Below are positions 14,234 through 21,657 of a stretch of DNA of 25,529 bases, one piece after another. Origin of the DNA: JBATTK01 sp049670505. GTDB lineage: Bacteria > Bacteroidota > Bacteroidia > Flavobacteriales > Flavobacteriaceae. The notes below the pieces were generated by a model that saw only the letters and a list, made by a program, of their open reading frames with translations, was not told the origin of the DNA and did no database searches. The DNA lies in assembly GCA_049670505.1 (NCBI GenBank), contig JBATTK010000045.1, positions 1 through 25,529 of the forward strand, given 5' to 3'. Positions within the stretch are counted from its first letter, which is position 1. Every line of letters begins with the position of its first letter. The translations under genes were made by a program, and so were the position numbers.

Positions 14234-16597
14234 TTATTTTGATTCGTTGTTCAATAACTGATCTAAGGCATACATGTCACTGACCAGTACCTGCCTGGCC
14301 TTACTGCCTTCAAAAGGGCCTACGATTCCTGCGGCTTCCAATTGATCTATGATCCTGCCTGCACGGTTGTACCCCAATTTTAATTTTCGTTGTATCAACG
14401 AGGCGGAACCTTGCTGTGCAATAACAATGACTTCAGCGGCTTCCCTGAACATGGCATCCCTTTCCGAAATTTCATAATCAATACTCGTGCCAGAATCTTC
14501 GCCCACATACTCCGGTAGCAAATGGGCCTCCGGATAAGCACGTTGGGAACCGATATATTCCGTAATTTTGGCCACTTCCGGAGTATCCACAAAAGCACAT
14601 TGTAGTCGGGTCACATCGTTTCCTTGGGTAAACAACATGTCCCCACGACCGATCAATTGATCGGCCCCTTGTGCATCCAAAATGGTTCTCGAATCTATTT
14701 TGGAAGTAACCCTAAAGGCTATTCTGGCCGGGAAGTTTGCCTTTATAATACCCGTAATCACGTTCACGGACGGTCGTTGTGTTGCTATGATCAAGTGTAT
14801 ACCTATAGCCCTGGCCAGTTGTGCCAGCCTTGCAATAGGTGTTTCTACTTCCTTACCTGCAGTCATGATCAAATCGGCAAACTCATCTATGATCAATACG
14901 ATATAGGGTAAAAATTTATGACCATCGTTAGGATTTAATTTACGCGCTTTGAACTTGGTATTGTATTCCTTTATATTGCGCACCATAGCCATCTTTAGCA
15001 GCTCGTACCTATTGTCCATTTCTATACAAAGCGAATTTAAGGTATGGATAACCTTGGTGTTATCGGTAATGATAGCTTCTTCCACATCGGGAAGTTTTGC
15101 CAGATAATGCCGTTCTATCTTGTTGAATAGCGTTAATTCCACCTTTTTGGGATCTACCAAAATGAACTTTACTTCCGCCGGGTGCTTTTTATATAGCAAA
15201 GAGGTCAATACGGCATTTAGACCAACGGATTTACCTTGTCCGGTAGCTCCCGCCATAAGCATATGGGGCATTTTGGCCAGATCCACCACAAAGGTTTCGT
15301 TACTTATGGTCTTGCCGAAAGCAATAGGCAATTCCATTTCCGCCTTTTGGAACTTTTTGGAGGCTATAACCGAACGCATGGATACAATAGTGGCATTTTT
15401 ATTGGGTACCTCTATACCTATGGTTCCTTTTCCCGGAATAGGGGCAATGATTCGTATACCCAAAGCGGCCAATGACAGTGCAATATCATCTTCCAGGTTT
15501 TTTATTTTTGAGATACGAACGCCCGCTTCGGGTACGATCTCATATAAAGTGACAGTGGGTCCTATGGTCGCCTTTATCTGGGCAATACCGATTTTATAGT
15601 TTTTTAGGGTATTTACAATTTTGTTCTTGTTTTCCTCCAGTTCTTCCTGATTAATGGTAATGCCACCGGTAACCCCATGCGGATCCAGGAGTTCAAGGGT
15701 AGGGAATTTATAATTCGCCAATTCAAGGGTGGGGTCAAATTCCCCAAAATCCTTTACCAGCTTGTCCGAGATATTATTTTTTACTTCCTTTTCTTCCTTA
15801 ACTTTTTCAATCTCCATGGCAATGCCCGGATCTTCCTCTTCTACCTTGTTGGAAACGCTCATTTCCAAATCGGCATCGGCTTCTTTATTCAATGGGGGAA
15901 TATCTTTTTTGTGGGTATAGGTATCCACTATAGTGGGGGACTGGTCTTCGGTACTTAAAATTAATTCCCCACTTTTATCGGTAGTGACCTTAAAGTCGGA
16001 GCCAGCGGATTTTACTTTCCTTCTGAAATAGCCTGCGATATCCTCCGGGCTAAACTTGAACAGCCGGACTAAAATGATCGTAAGACCAAAAAGTAATAGT
16101 AGAAATACGCCTATTTTACCCGTATAGTCCTGTAGGAAATCATTCATTTCATAGCCTATAAGTCCACCTAAAAGTGGGCTCTTCACAGCAAAAAAACCTA
16201 GGGCTATAGATATCCATATGACGAATACCAAACCCCATATCCAAACGCCCAACAGCCCTTTTTTCTGTAAACTAAGAAATAGGTAAAGTCCCGTAATACA
16301 AATTAGAAAGGGAAAAACAAGGGATGCCAGTCCAAAGCCACGGTACATAAAAAAGTGACTGACGCTTGCCCCGAATTTGTTGAGCAGGTTTTTGGCCTGT
16401 TCGTTTCTATCGGCGAATTCGGTAAGCAGACTTTGATCTTCCTGCCAGGTAAAATAATAGGACACAAAAGAAAAGAACAGGGCCATACTGAAAAGTATCA
16501 ATAGACTTCCCAATATAATTTTGTTCTGCTTGGATAACCTAAACGAAAAACTTTTTTTAGCAGTTGTAGGTTTTGATTTTTTTCGCTTCTTTGCCAT
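14234..16597 (-). CDS. ftsK: DNA translocase FtsK/SpoIIIE
   Basis: This 787-residue septal DNA pump segregates chromosome ends during division. Four N-terminal membrane helices lie within residues 25-185. A short linker (about 190-290) follows, much shorter than in E. coli. The alpha/beta motor includes EVPNKNATIVSMRSV, Walker A GATGQGKS (Lys456) and Walker B YIVLIIDEFADLI. RQ-rich ATQRPSVNVITG and ARIAFRVTSKIDSRTILD follow. The C-terminal winged-helix gamma domain reads LIQRKLKLGYNRAGRIIDQL and recognises polar DNA motifs. The lysine-rich start (MAKKRKKSKP) suits a cytoplasmic N-terminus. A promoter match lies in the short gap to dgkA. Confidence 0.95.
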   Translation of the reverse strand: MAKKRKKSKPTTAKKSFSFRLSKQNKIILGSLLILFSMALFFSFVSYYFTWQEDQSLLTEFADRNEQAKNLLNKFGASVSHFFMYRGFGLASLVFPFLICITGLYLFLSLQKKGLLGVWIWGLVFVIWISIALGFFAVKSPLLGGLIGYEMNDFLQDYTGKIGVFLLLLFGLTIILVRLFKFSPEDIAGYFRRKVKSAGSDFKVTTDKSGELILSTEDQSPTIVDTYTHKKDIPPLNKEADADLEMSVSNKVEEEDPGIAMEIEKVKEEKEVKNNISDKLVKDFGEFDPTLELANYKFPTLELLDPHGVTGGITINQEELEENKNKIVNTLKNYKIGIAQIKATIGPTVTLYEIVPEAGVRISKIKNLEDDIALSLAALGIRIIAPIPGKGTIGIEVPNKNATIVSMRSVIASKKFQKAEMELPIAFGKTISNETFVVDLAKMPHMLMAGATGQGKSVGLNAVLTSLLYKKHPAEVKFILVDPKKVELTLFNKIERHYLAKLPDVEEAIITDNTKVIHTLNSLCIEMDNRYELLKMAMVRNIKEYNTKFKARKLNPNDGHKFLPYIVLIIDEFADLIMTAGKEVETPIARLAQLARAIGIHLIIATQRPSVNVITGIIKANFPARIAFRVTSKIDSRTILDAQGADQLIGRGDMLFTQGNDVTRLQCAFVDTPEVAKITEYIGSQRAYPEAHLLPEYVGEDSGTSIDYEISERDAMFREAAEVIVIAQQGSASLIQRKLKLGYNRAGRIIDQLEAAGIVGPFEGSKARQVLVSDMYALDQLLNNESK

Positions 16598-16626
16598 TAA
16601 ATCACGAATTCTTTGGGGCTAAAATA

Positions 16627-16634
16627 CAAATTTA
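16627..16634 (-). promoter_or_regulatory. Bacteroidota -7 element before ftsK
   Basis: The minus strand reads TAAATTTG, an exact TAnnTTTG match, 30 bases before the ftsK start and outside the dgkA coding region. It suggests ftsK can be transcribed independently of tpx-dgkA. No good -33 TTG is seen. Confidence 0.45.
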
Positions 16635-16660
16635 CTAAGGAAGCGGATGCGATACCGATT

Positions 16661-17026
16661 TTAAAAAATTTTTGGTAAATAAATAAGGAGTCCAATTATA
16701 GCGGCCCCTACGGAAACCAGCATCACGGCACCAGCGGAAATATCTTTGATAAAACCTATTTTTGAGTCGAATTCCGGTTGTATATAGTCCGCCATTTTTT
16801 CTATCGCCGTATTTACTCCTTCGATACCCAAAACCAGGGCAATCGCAAAAATCTGTAAAATCCATTCCGTAGTGGAGATTTCAAAATAGAATCCGGCAGC
16901 GGTAACCACAAGGGCAATAAAAACTTGGATTTTTATACTGCTTTCCGTACGAATTAGCAATAAGGCACCCCGCAGGGCATAGCCAACACTCCGGATTCTA
17001 TTTTTGAGAAAAGGTTCCTTAGGCAT
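16661..17026 (-). CDS. dgkA: Diacylglycerol kinase / undecaprenol kinase (DgkA family)
   Basis: This 121-residue inner-membrane kinase phosphorylates diacylglycerol or undecaprenol and so recycles lipid from envelope synthesis. It has three membrane helices. The catalytic signatures are both present: the Glu-Asn motif in EGVNTAIEKMADYI (about residues 69-82) and the DISAGAVML segment with its acidic residue after IGFIK. RSVGYALRGALLLIRTE is the amphipathic N-terminus. The length is normal for the Gram-positive/Bacteroidota type. Its start overlaps the end of tpx by eight bases, so translation is probably coupled. The two substrates cannot be told apart by eye. Confidence 0.9.
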   Translation of the reverse strand: MPKEPFLKNRIRSVGYALRGALLLIRTESSIKIQVFIALVVTAAGFYFEISTTEWILQIFAIALVLGIEGVNTAIEKMADYIQPEFDSKIGFIKDISAGAVMLVSVGAAIIGLLIYLPKIF

Positions 17027-17525
17027 CCATTAAGGCTTCAAGCGCAGCTTTGTAATTGGGTTCGTCCACAATTTCAGGTACCTGCTCCGAGTATACTACA
17101 TTTCCATTCTCATTGAGAACTACAACGGCTCTGGAATGTAAGGGCTGTAAGGGGCCATCCGTAAATTCCACCTGATAGGACCTTCCAAAATTCCCATCCC
17201 TAAAATCGGATAACATTTCTACATTCTCAATGCCTTCCGCACCACAAAAACGTGCTTGGGCGAACGGAAGATCTTTTGAGATACAAAGCACTTTTGTATT
17301 TTCCAATTCCGCGGCTTCCTGATTAAATTGTCGGACAGACTGTGCACAGGTTCCCGTATCTATGCTGGGAAATATATTCAAGACTACTTTTTGTCCTTTG
17401 TAATCGGATAGGGTAGCGGTAGATAAATCCACCTTTGTTAAGTTGAAATCCTGGGCCGTGCTGCCATTGGCAGGCAGATTTCCCAATGTATGTATCGTAT
17501 TTCCTTTTAGTGTTACTGTAGCCAT
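17019..17525 (-). CDS. tpx: Thiol peroxidase (atypical 2-Cys peroxiredoxin)
   Basis: This 168-residue antioxidant enzyme reduces hydrogen and alkyl peroxides using thioredoxin. The peroxidatic cysteine is Cys60 in FPSIDTGTCAQSVRQF, within the Tpx-specific DTGTC motif. The resolving cysteine is Cys94 in FAQARFCGAEG. These positions match the known Tpx spacing (61 and 95 in E. coli). The last third contains the substrate-pocket segment DGPLQPLHSRAVVVL. It is the first gene of the minus-strand run and overlaps dgkA. The upstream side opens on the heptad-repeat region, and no clear promoter element was found. Confidence 0.95.
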   Translation of the reverse strand: MATVTLKGNTIHTLGNLPANGSTAQDFNLTKVDLSTATLSDYKGQKVVLNIFPSIDTGTCAQSVRQFNQEAAELENTKVLCISKDLPFAQARFCGAEGIENVEMLSDFRDGNFGRSYQVEFTDGPLQPLHSRAVVVLNENGNVVYSEQVPEIVDEPNYKAALEALMDA

Positions 17526-17625
17526 TTTTAACGTTTTAAATTCCCCGTGAAATTATAAAATATATGAGTGATACGTAAGGATTTTCAAAGAAAAATATGA
17601 CCGATCTATATTTCTATCGTCGGGC

Positions 17626-17729
17626 GGTAATCAGTTACCGGTTATCAGTTTGCAGTTTCTGGTTTAAGGTTGAAAGTTCAAGGTTTTGGTTTCCAGTTTC
17701 TAATTTCTGAATACTGAATACTGGTCTTT
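17626..17729. repeat. Heptad array A (about 15 degenerate 7-bp units)
   Basis: Read on the plus strand, the sequence falls into consecutive 7-base words beginning mostly RGTT, such as GGTTATC, AGTTTCT, GGTTTAA, AGTTCAA and GGTTTTG. It ends in a doubled GAATACT. One unit (17689-17694) has only six bases. Units vary but keep the phase. A 39-base piece (17654-17692) recurs identically at 19561-19599. Confidence 0.85.
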
Positions 17730-17798
17730 CGTCCTTTATCTTTTTTTCTTTGTCTTTGGTCTTAGCTCAAAGTCGTTGATGATAGATAAGTGAACATA

Positions 17799-17948
17799 GG
17801 TTATGGGTTATGGGTTATGAATTATGAGTTATGGTTTCAGGGTTTAAAGTTCAAGGTTTTGGTTTCCAGTTTTTAATTTCTGACTACTGACTACTGACTA
17901 CTGACTACAGATTTCAACAGTATCCAGCTTCCAGTATCCAGCTTCCGT
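17799..17948. repeat. Heptad array B (about 20 degenerate 7-bp units)
   Basis: It starts with three GGTTATG units and passes through related words also found in array A in the same order, including the six-base unit. It then has GACTACT three times plus one variant, and after a 10-base break alternates TATCCAG and CTTCCAG. It ends at the nhaC stop codon. Compared with array A one internal unit is missing and the tail word is GACTACT where A has GAATACT. This suggests the two are diverged copies that slip by whole heptads. Confidence 0.85.
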
Positions 17949-17950
17949 AC

Positions 17951-19447
17951 TTATACTGCGGTAGAAGTGGATAATTGCTTTATCTTAATTTTAAATGCCG
18001 CGAACAATAAGGTCATAAACGGACTTAAAATACTAAAAAAGGCGAAAGGGATATAGGCCGTTGCCCCTACGTATCCGAACAATACTTTTGAGTGATAGGC
18101 GCCACAGGTGTTCCAAGGTACGAGCACGGAAGTAACGGTACCCGAATCCTCCAAGGTCCGACTTAAGTTTTCAGGGGCAAGTCCACGTTCCTTATAGGCT
18201 TTTGCGAACATCTTTCCGGGAACAACAAGGGCTAAATATTGATCGGAGGCGGTAACGTTCAACGCAAGGCAACTGGCGACAGTACTGGCGAAAAGACCAA
18301 AAGTGGTATGTGCCATGCTTAATAGACCGTTGGTAATCCGTGATAAAGCGCCTATGGCGTCCATGACCCCCCCGAATACCATGGCACAGATAATGAGCCA
18401 TATGGTTCCCAACATGCCCTTCATTCCACCTGCCGTAAATAGTTCGTTCAACTCTTGGCTCGAAGTCTCTACGGCCGTATCAACGGTAAGGGCGTTCATA
18501 ATGCCCATATAACCTGACTGAAAACCAAGCGTGTCACTTCCTCCTATTTTGGCAACGATGTCGGGCTGTGCTATCAAGGCCGCCACTCCTCCAAGAAGTG
18601 CTCCCAGTAATAGGGCGATTAAAGGAGGTGTTTTCCTTACGATCATAATTATAACCAAAACAGGGACTAGAAAAAGCCAGGGAGTAATATAAAAGGCACT
18701 TTCAATATCCGCAAGCTTTCCACTAACATCAGCGGAACCACTTATATCCAAATTGAAGCCGATAATTATAAATACGATGAAAGTAATGGTAATGGTAGGA
18801 ATGGTCGTAAGGGACATATATTTGATATGATCAAAAAGTTCTCCACCGGCCATGGCCGGTGCCAGATTGGTGGTATCGCTCAAAGGGGACATCTTATCAC
18901 CGAAATAGGCTCCGGAAAGTACTGCTCCCGCAGTCATTCCCAACGAAATGCCCAAAGTTTCGCCAATACCTACCAAAGCGATACCCACGGTTGCCGAAGT
19001 GGTCCAGGAACTTCCCGTAGCTATGGAAATAATGGCACAGATAATAACGCAGGCCGCTAAAAATATAGTCGGATTCAATATTTGTAGCCCGTAATAGATC
19101 ATGGTAGGTATAATGCCGCTTATCAACCATGTTCCTGCAAGTGCTCCTACCATCAGTAAAATAAGTAATGCCCCGGTGGTCGACTTTACATTTTCCGCAA
19201 CCTCCGATATCATTTGCTTATAGGATACCTTGTTGAAAAAGCCTACAACTGCGGCAACTGCGGCACCAAGAAGCAAAATGAACTGATTGGACCCGCTTAA
19301 GGCATCATCCCCATAGACGTATATATTGTAGGCCAGCATACCCACTAGGGCAACTACGGGAATAATAGCTTCCCAAATATTCAGTTCCTTGTTCTCTATG
19401 ATATGTGCATTTTGTGGTTCGGAGGGAGGTATTTCTTGGCTTTGCAT
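17951..19447 (-). CDS. nhaC: NhaC-family Na+/H+ antiporter
   Basis: This 498-residue membrane protein has about 11-12 helices and exchanges external H+ for internal Na+. Family features are TGSSWTTSATVGIALVGIGE and the most conserved motif YFGDKMSPLSDTTNLAPA. Towards the end VTASDQYLALVVPGKMFA and SGTVTSVLVPWNTCGAY occupy the repeated second half of the fold. The start ATG at 19447 gives a short polar N-terminus (MQSQEIPPSEPQ). Salt export suits a marine habitat. The gene stands alone, with heptad-repeat arrays on both sides. Confidence 0.92.
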   Translation of the reverse strand: MQSQEIPPSEPQNAHIIENKELNIWEAIIPVVALVGMLAYNIYVYGDDALSGSNQFILLLGAAVAAVVGFFNKVSYKQMISEVAENVKSTTGALLILLMVGALAGTWLISGIIPTMIYYGLQILNPTIFLAACVIICAIISIATGSSWTTSATVGIALVGIGETLGISLGMTAGAVLSGAYFGDKMSPLSDTTNLAPAMAGGELFDHIKYMSLTTIPTITITFIVFIIIGFNLDISGSADVSGKLADIESAFYITPWLFLVPVLVIIMIVRKTPPLIALLLGALLGGVAALIAQPDIVAKIGGSDTLGFQSGYMGIMNALTVDTAVETSSQELNELFTAGGMKGMLGTIWLIICAMVFGGVMDAIGALSRITNGLLSMAHTTFGLFASTVASCLALNVTASDQYLALVVPGKMFAKAYKERGLAPENLSRTLEDSGTVTSVLVPWNTCGAYHSKVLFGYVGATAYIPFAFFSILSPFMTLLFAAFKIKIKQLSTSTAV

Positions 19448-19766
19448 GCGGTAAGGATTAGTTATCCTGTAATATTACGATTTTGGGGACTGTTCTGCAA
19501 GCCTAGGAAAAAGATGCCCGCTTTCAGTGTCCAGTATCCAGTTTTCAGTTTCTGGTTTCTAGTTTCTGGTTTAAGGTTGAAAGTTCAAGGTTTTGGTTTT
19601 TTATCTTTTTTCCTTTGTCTTTGGAAAGATCGTCTCCAGTAGGCAGGAGTTTCGTTTCCAGTTTATAGTTATCCATTTATCCAACGGCAAAGCCCTACTG
19701 TTTACTGCCACTGCCTACTGAAGACTCCCTTTTATTCAACGGCTTAGGCCATTGTATTTTCAACGC
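19448..19766. other. Intergenic region upstream of nhaC, largely heptad repeats
   Basis: It contains array C (19521-19599), a T/C-rich run, and looser repeats to about 19725. The plus-strand open frame through it at 19403-19642 is a by-product of the repeats. The nhaC promoter should lie in the first 70 bases, but I found no exact TAnnTTTG there. Confidence 0.6.
19521..19725. repeat. Heptad array C with looser extension
   Basis: From 19521 the plus strand reads 7-base words such as CTTTCAG, TATCCAG, TTTCTGG and TTTAAGG for about eleven units. A T/C-rich run like that after array A follows. Broken heptads continue with AGTTTAT and with ACTG-based words (about 19695-19725). Bases 19561-19599 are identical to 17654-17692. 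Orientation is the same as arrays A and B, so nhaC sits between direct repeats. Confidence 0.8.
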
Positions 19767-20993
19767 TCATAACGAAGCCCCTATAGCTATTCCTGGCTGG
19801 ATACCTAATTTCACCATACAGGCTTTCATCATGTCATAGGTTCTTTGGATATCATTGTCCAGACCAATTGAAAACCGAATAAGTCCCTCCGATAATCCCA
19901 TTTTTTCCTGTTCCTCCAGGGGAATTTCCGAAGATGTTGAGGTGCCCGGTGCACTGAATAAGGTTTTATAGAAACCTAGGCTCACTGCTAAATACCCCAG
20001 ATTATTGTCTTGCATCAATTCCATTAAGGCGTTGGCATTTTCCAAAGACCCTACATCTATTGTTATAATGCCCCCGAATCCAAATGCCGGATCCATTTGA
20101 TTTTTCATCGTGTTATGTCCGGCATGCGACGCAAGCCCGGGATACACCACCCGCAGACCATCTTTTTCAAAACTTTTTGCCAAGTAAAGGGCATTTTCAC
20201 TGTGCTTTTTTATCCGGATATGTAGGGTCCTTAAATTTTTAAGTATGGATGCGGCCCTTAAACTATCCAATGTACTACCTAAAAGCATACCCGCACCCTT
20301 GTTTACATCTTTTAGACCAAGACAAAAATCTTTTGTGGCACAGACCGCCCCGGCGACACAATCACTACTGCCATTGATAAATTTGGTAAGGCTGTGTATC
20401 ACAATATCCGCCCCTAATCTTGCCGGTGCAATAGAAAGTGGGGAAAAAGTATTATCTACAACTAGGGGTATGTTATGTTTCCTGGCCAATTGGGCGAGAG
20501 ATCGGATATCCGCAATTTCTAATAAAGGATTACTAATGGACTCGCAATAGATCATCTTGGTTTTGGACGTCATCGCCTTTTCCACGACATCAATTTTAGT
20601 GATGTCCACAAACGAAGTGTCGATATGGAACTTTTTCAAAAAGTTTTTCATGAAAGCATAGGTTCCCCCATAAATGGTCCTACTGCTCACAATATGCTCA
20701 TTGGCATTGCATAATTGTAATAGTACCGAAGTTATTGCTCCCATACCACTTGCGTATACATTGGCCGTTTCCGTACCTTCCAAAGCGGCCAAAGCCTCTC
20801 CCAGATACAAATTGGAAGGGGAGGAGTGTCTGCTGTAGAGATAGCAACCCTCGGTGTTGCCCTCAAAAGTATCGAACATGGTCTTCGCCGATAGAAAGGT
20901 ATAGGTAGATGAATCCGATATGGAGGGATTTATTCCACCGTATTCCCCAAAGTATTGCAAGTTTTGAATATGATCGGAGGCTTTATAATCCAT
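19767..20993 (-). CDS. Cys/Met-metabolism PLP-dependent enzyme (trans-sulfuration / methionine gamma-lyase-like)
   Basis: This 408-residue gamma-family PLP enzyme cleaves or builds C-S bonds in sulfur amino acids. Features include the Tyr-x-Arg pair that contacts the neighbouring subunit's cofactor (YSRHSSPSN, Tyr53/Arg55), YASGMGAITSVL for phosphate binding, and TIYGGTYAFM with the stacking Tyr. VVDNTFSPL carries the pyridine-binding Asp, HSLTKFINGSSD carries the cofactor lysine (Lys204), and the C-terminal RFSIGLD is present. The position of the methionine gamma-lyase cysteine (YGCT) is a glycine here, and the usual GHSD after the lysine is GSSD. The exact activity (gamma-lyase, beta-lyase or synthase) is therefore uncertain. 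It is divergent from an Lrp/AsnC gene 152 bases away, its likely regulator. Confidence 0.85.
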   Translation of the reverse strand: MDYKASDHIQNLQYFGEYGGINPSISDSSTYTFLSAKTMFDTFEGNTEGCYLYSRHSSPSNLYLGEALAALEGTETANVYASGMGAITSVLLQLCNANEHIVSSRTIYGGTYAFMKNFLKKFHIDTSFVDITKIDVVEKAMTSKTKMIYCESISNPLLEIADIRSLAQLARKHNIPLVVDNTFSPLSIAPARLGADIVIHSLTKFINGSSDCVAGAVCATKDFCLGLKDVNKGAGMLLGSTLDSLRAASILKNLRTLHIRIKKHSENALYLAKSFEKDGLRVVYPGLASHAGHNTMKNQMDPAFGFGGIITIDVGSLENANALMELMQDNNLGYLAVSLGFYKTLFSAPGTSTSSEIPLEEQEKMGLSEGLIRFSIGLDNDIQRTYDMMKACMVKLGIQPGIAIGASL

Positions 20994-21013
20994 ATGATTA
21001 GTTTTATGGTCAT

Positions 21014-21044
21014 CTAAATTATCAATACTTAGTTAATTTTTCAA
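21014..21044 (-). promoter_or_regulatory. Likely promoter of the PLP-enzyme gene
   Basis: The minus strand has TTG (21042-21044), a 20-base spacer and TAATTTAG (21014-21021), one mismatch from TAnnTTTG at the standard flavobacterial distance. It lies 21 bases before the ATG. The AT-rich stretch further out (about 21050-21115) could hold Lrp-type binding sites, but none is clear. Confidence 0.5.
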
Positions 21045-21145
21045 TTAAAGTAAATATATATAGAAAATAAATCTATTAATATTGATTAAAATAGAATATT
21101 ATTAACTATATTCCATGCTATGGAGCCTATTAAAGAAAAAGTATC

Positions 21146-21607
21146 ATGACAAAGTTTGATGAAATAGATGTGGAACTATTGGCCTTGTTGCAAAATGATA
21201 GCAAAAGAACTACCAAGGAATATGCCAATCACCTGAACCTTTCCACCACTGCAGCCTATGAACGCATTAAACGTTTGGAACGTAGCTCGGTTATCACAAA
21301 GTATGTGGCACTGGTAGATAAGAAGAAAATAAACAAGGCCTTTGTAGTTTTTTGCCATATAAAATTGATACAGCATATCAAGGAATTTGTATTGCAATTT
21401 GAGCGGGAGGTGCTTAAATTGGAGGAGGTGGCGGAGTGCTACCATATGAGCGGGGATTATGATTACATCCTAAAAATATATGTTAGTGATATGCAGGCTT
21501 ATCGCAATTTTATGGTTTCCAAATTAACCGCCATAAGTAATATTGGAAGTACACAGAGTTCATTTGTTATAAATGAAGTGAAACATACCACTGCCATTTG
21601 TCTATAA
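21146..21607 (+). CDS. Lrp/AsnC-family transcriptional regulator
   Basis: This 153-residue protein has an N-terminal helix-turn-helix (DEIDVELLALLQNDSKRTTK, then NHLNLSTTAAYERIKRLERS) at about residues 5-50. A RAM ligand-binding domain follows, with the YHMSGDYDYILKIYVSDMQA signature near residues 98-118 that shapes the amino-acid-binding dimer interface. Length is typical. Divergence from the sulfur-amino-acid PLP enzyme suggests it senses an amino acid such as methionine and controls that gene and itself. This is inferred from position. The start chosen gives the conserved D-x-x-D opening of the family. Confidence 0.92.
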   Translation: MTKFDEIDVELLALLQNDSKRTTKEYANHLNLSTTAAYERIKRLERSSVITKYVALVDKKKINKAFVVFCHIKLIQHIKEFVLQFEREVLKLEEVAECYHMSGDYDYILKIYVSDMQAYRNFMVSKLTAISNIGSTQSSFVINEVKHTTAICL

Positions 21608-21624
21608 AACCAGAAAAATAGTGC

Positions 21625-21632
21625 TAATTTTG
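21625..21632 (+). promoter_or_regulatory. Bacteroidota -7 element before lpdA
   Basis: TAATTTTG matches TAnnTTTG exactly, 25 bases before the lpdA ATG. A TTG at 21598-21600 is 24 bases upstream, slightly beyond the normal spacing. Confidence 0.5.
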
Positions 21633-21657
21633 TGTAGTATATAAACCGAGATATTTT

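Larger units (their letters stand above)
17526..17950. other. Intergenic region between nhaC and tpx, mostly degenerate heptad repeats
   Basis: About 250 of 425 bases are made of 7-base repeats (see 17626-17729 and 17799-17948). The part between them (about 17730-17798) contains a T/C-rich run that has a counterpart upstream of nhaC at about 19598-19624. No gene, RNA or clear terminator is seen. Confidence 0.7.

Noticed and set aside
17799..17948. Possible CRISPR array
   Set aside because: The repeats are 7 bases long, adjacent and degenerate, with no unique spacers and no cas genes.
19403..19642. Open frame of 79 codons rich in Phe, Trp, Val and Leu
   Set aside because: It runs through nhaC antisense and then heptad array C. 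The residue pattern is produced by the repeats and there is no supporting start or family.
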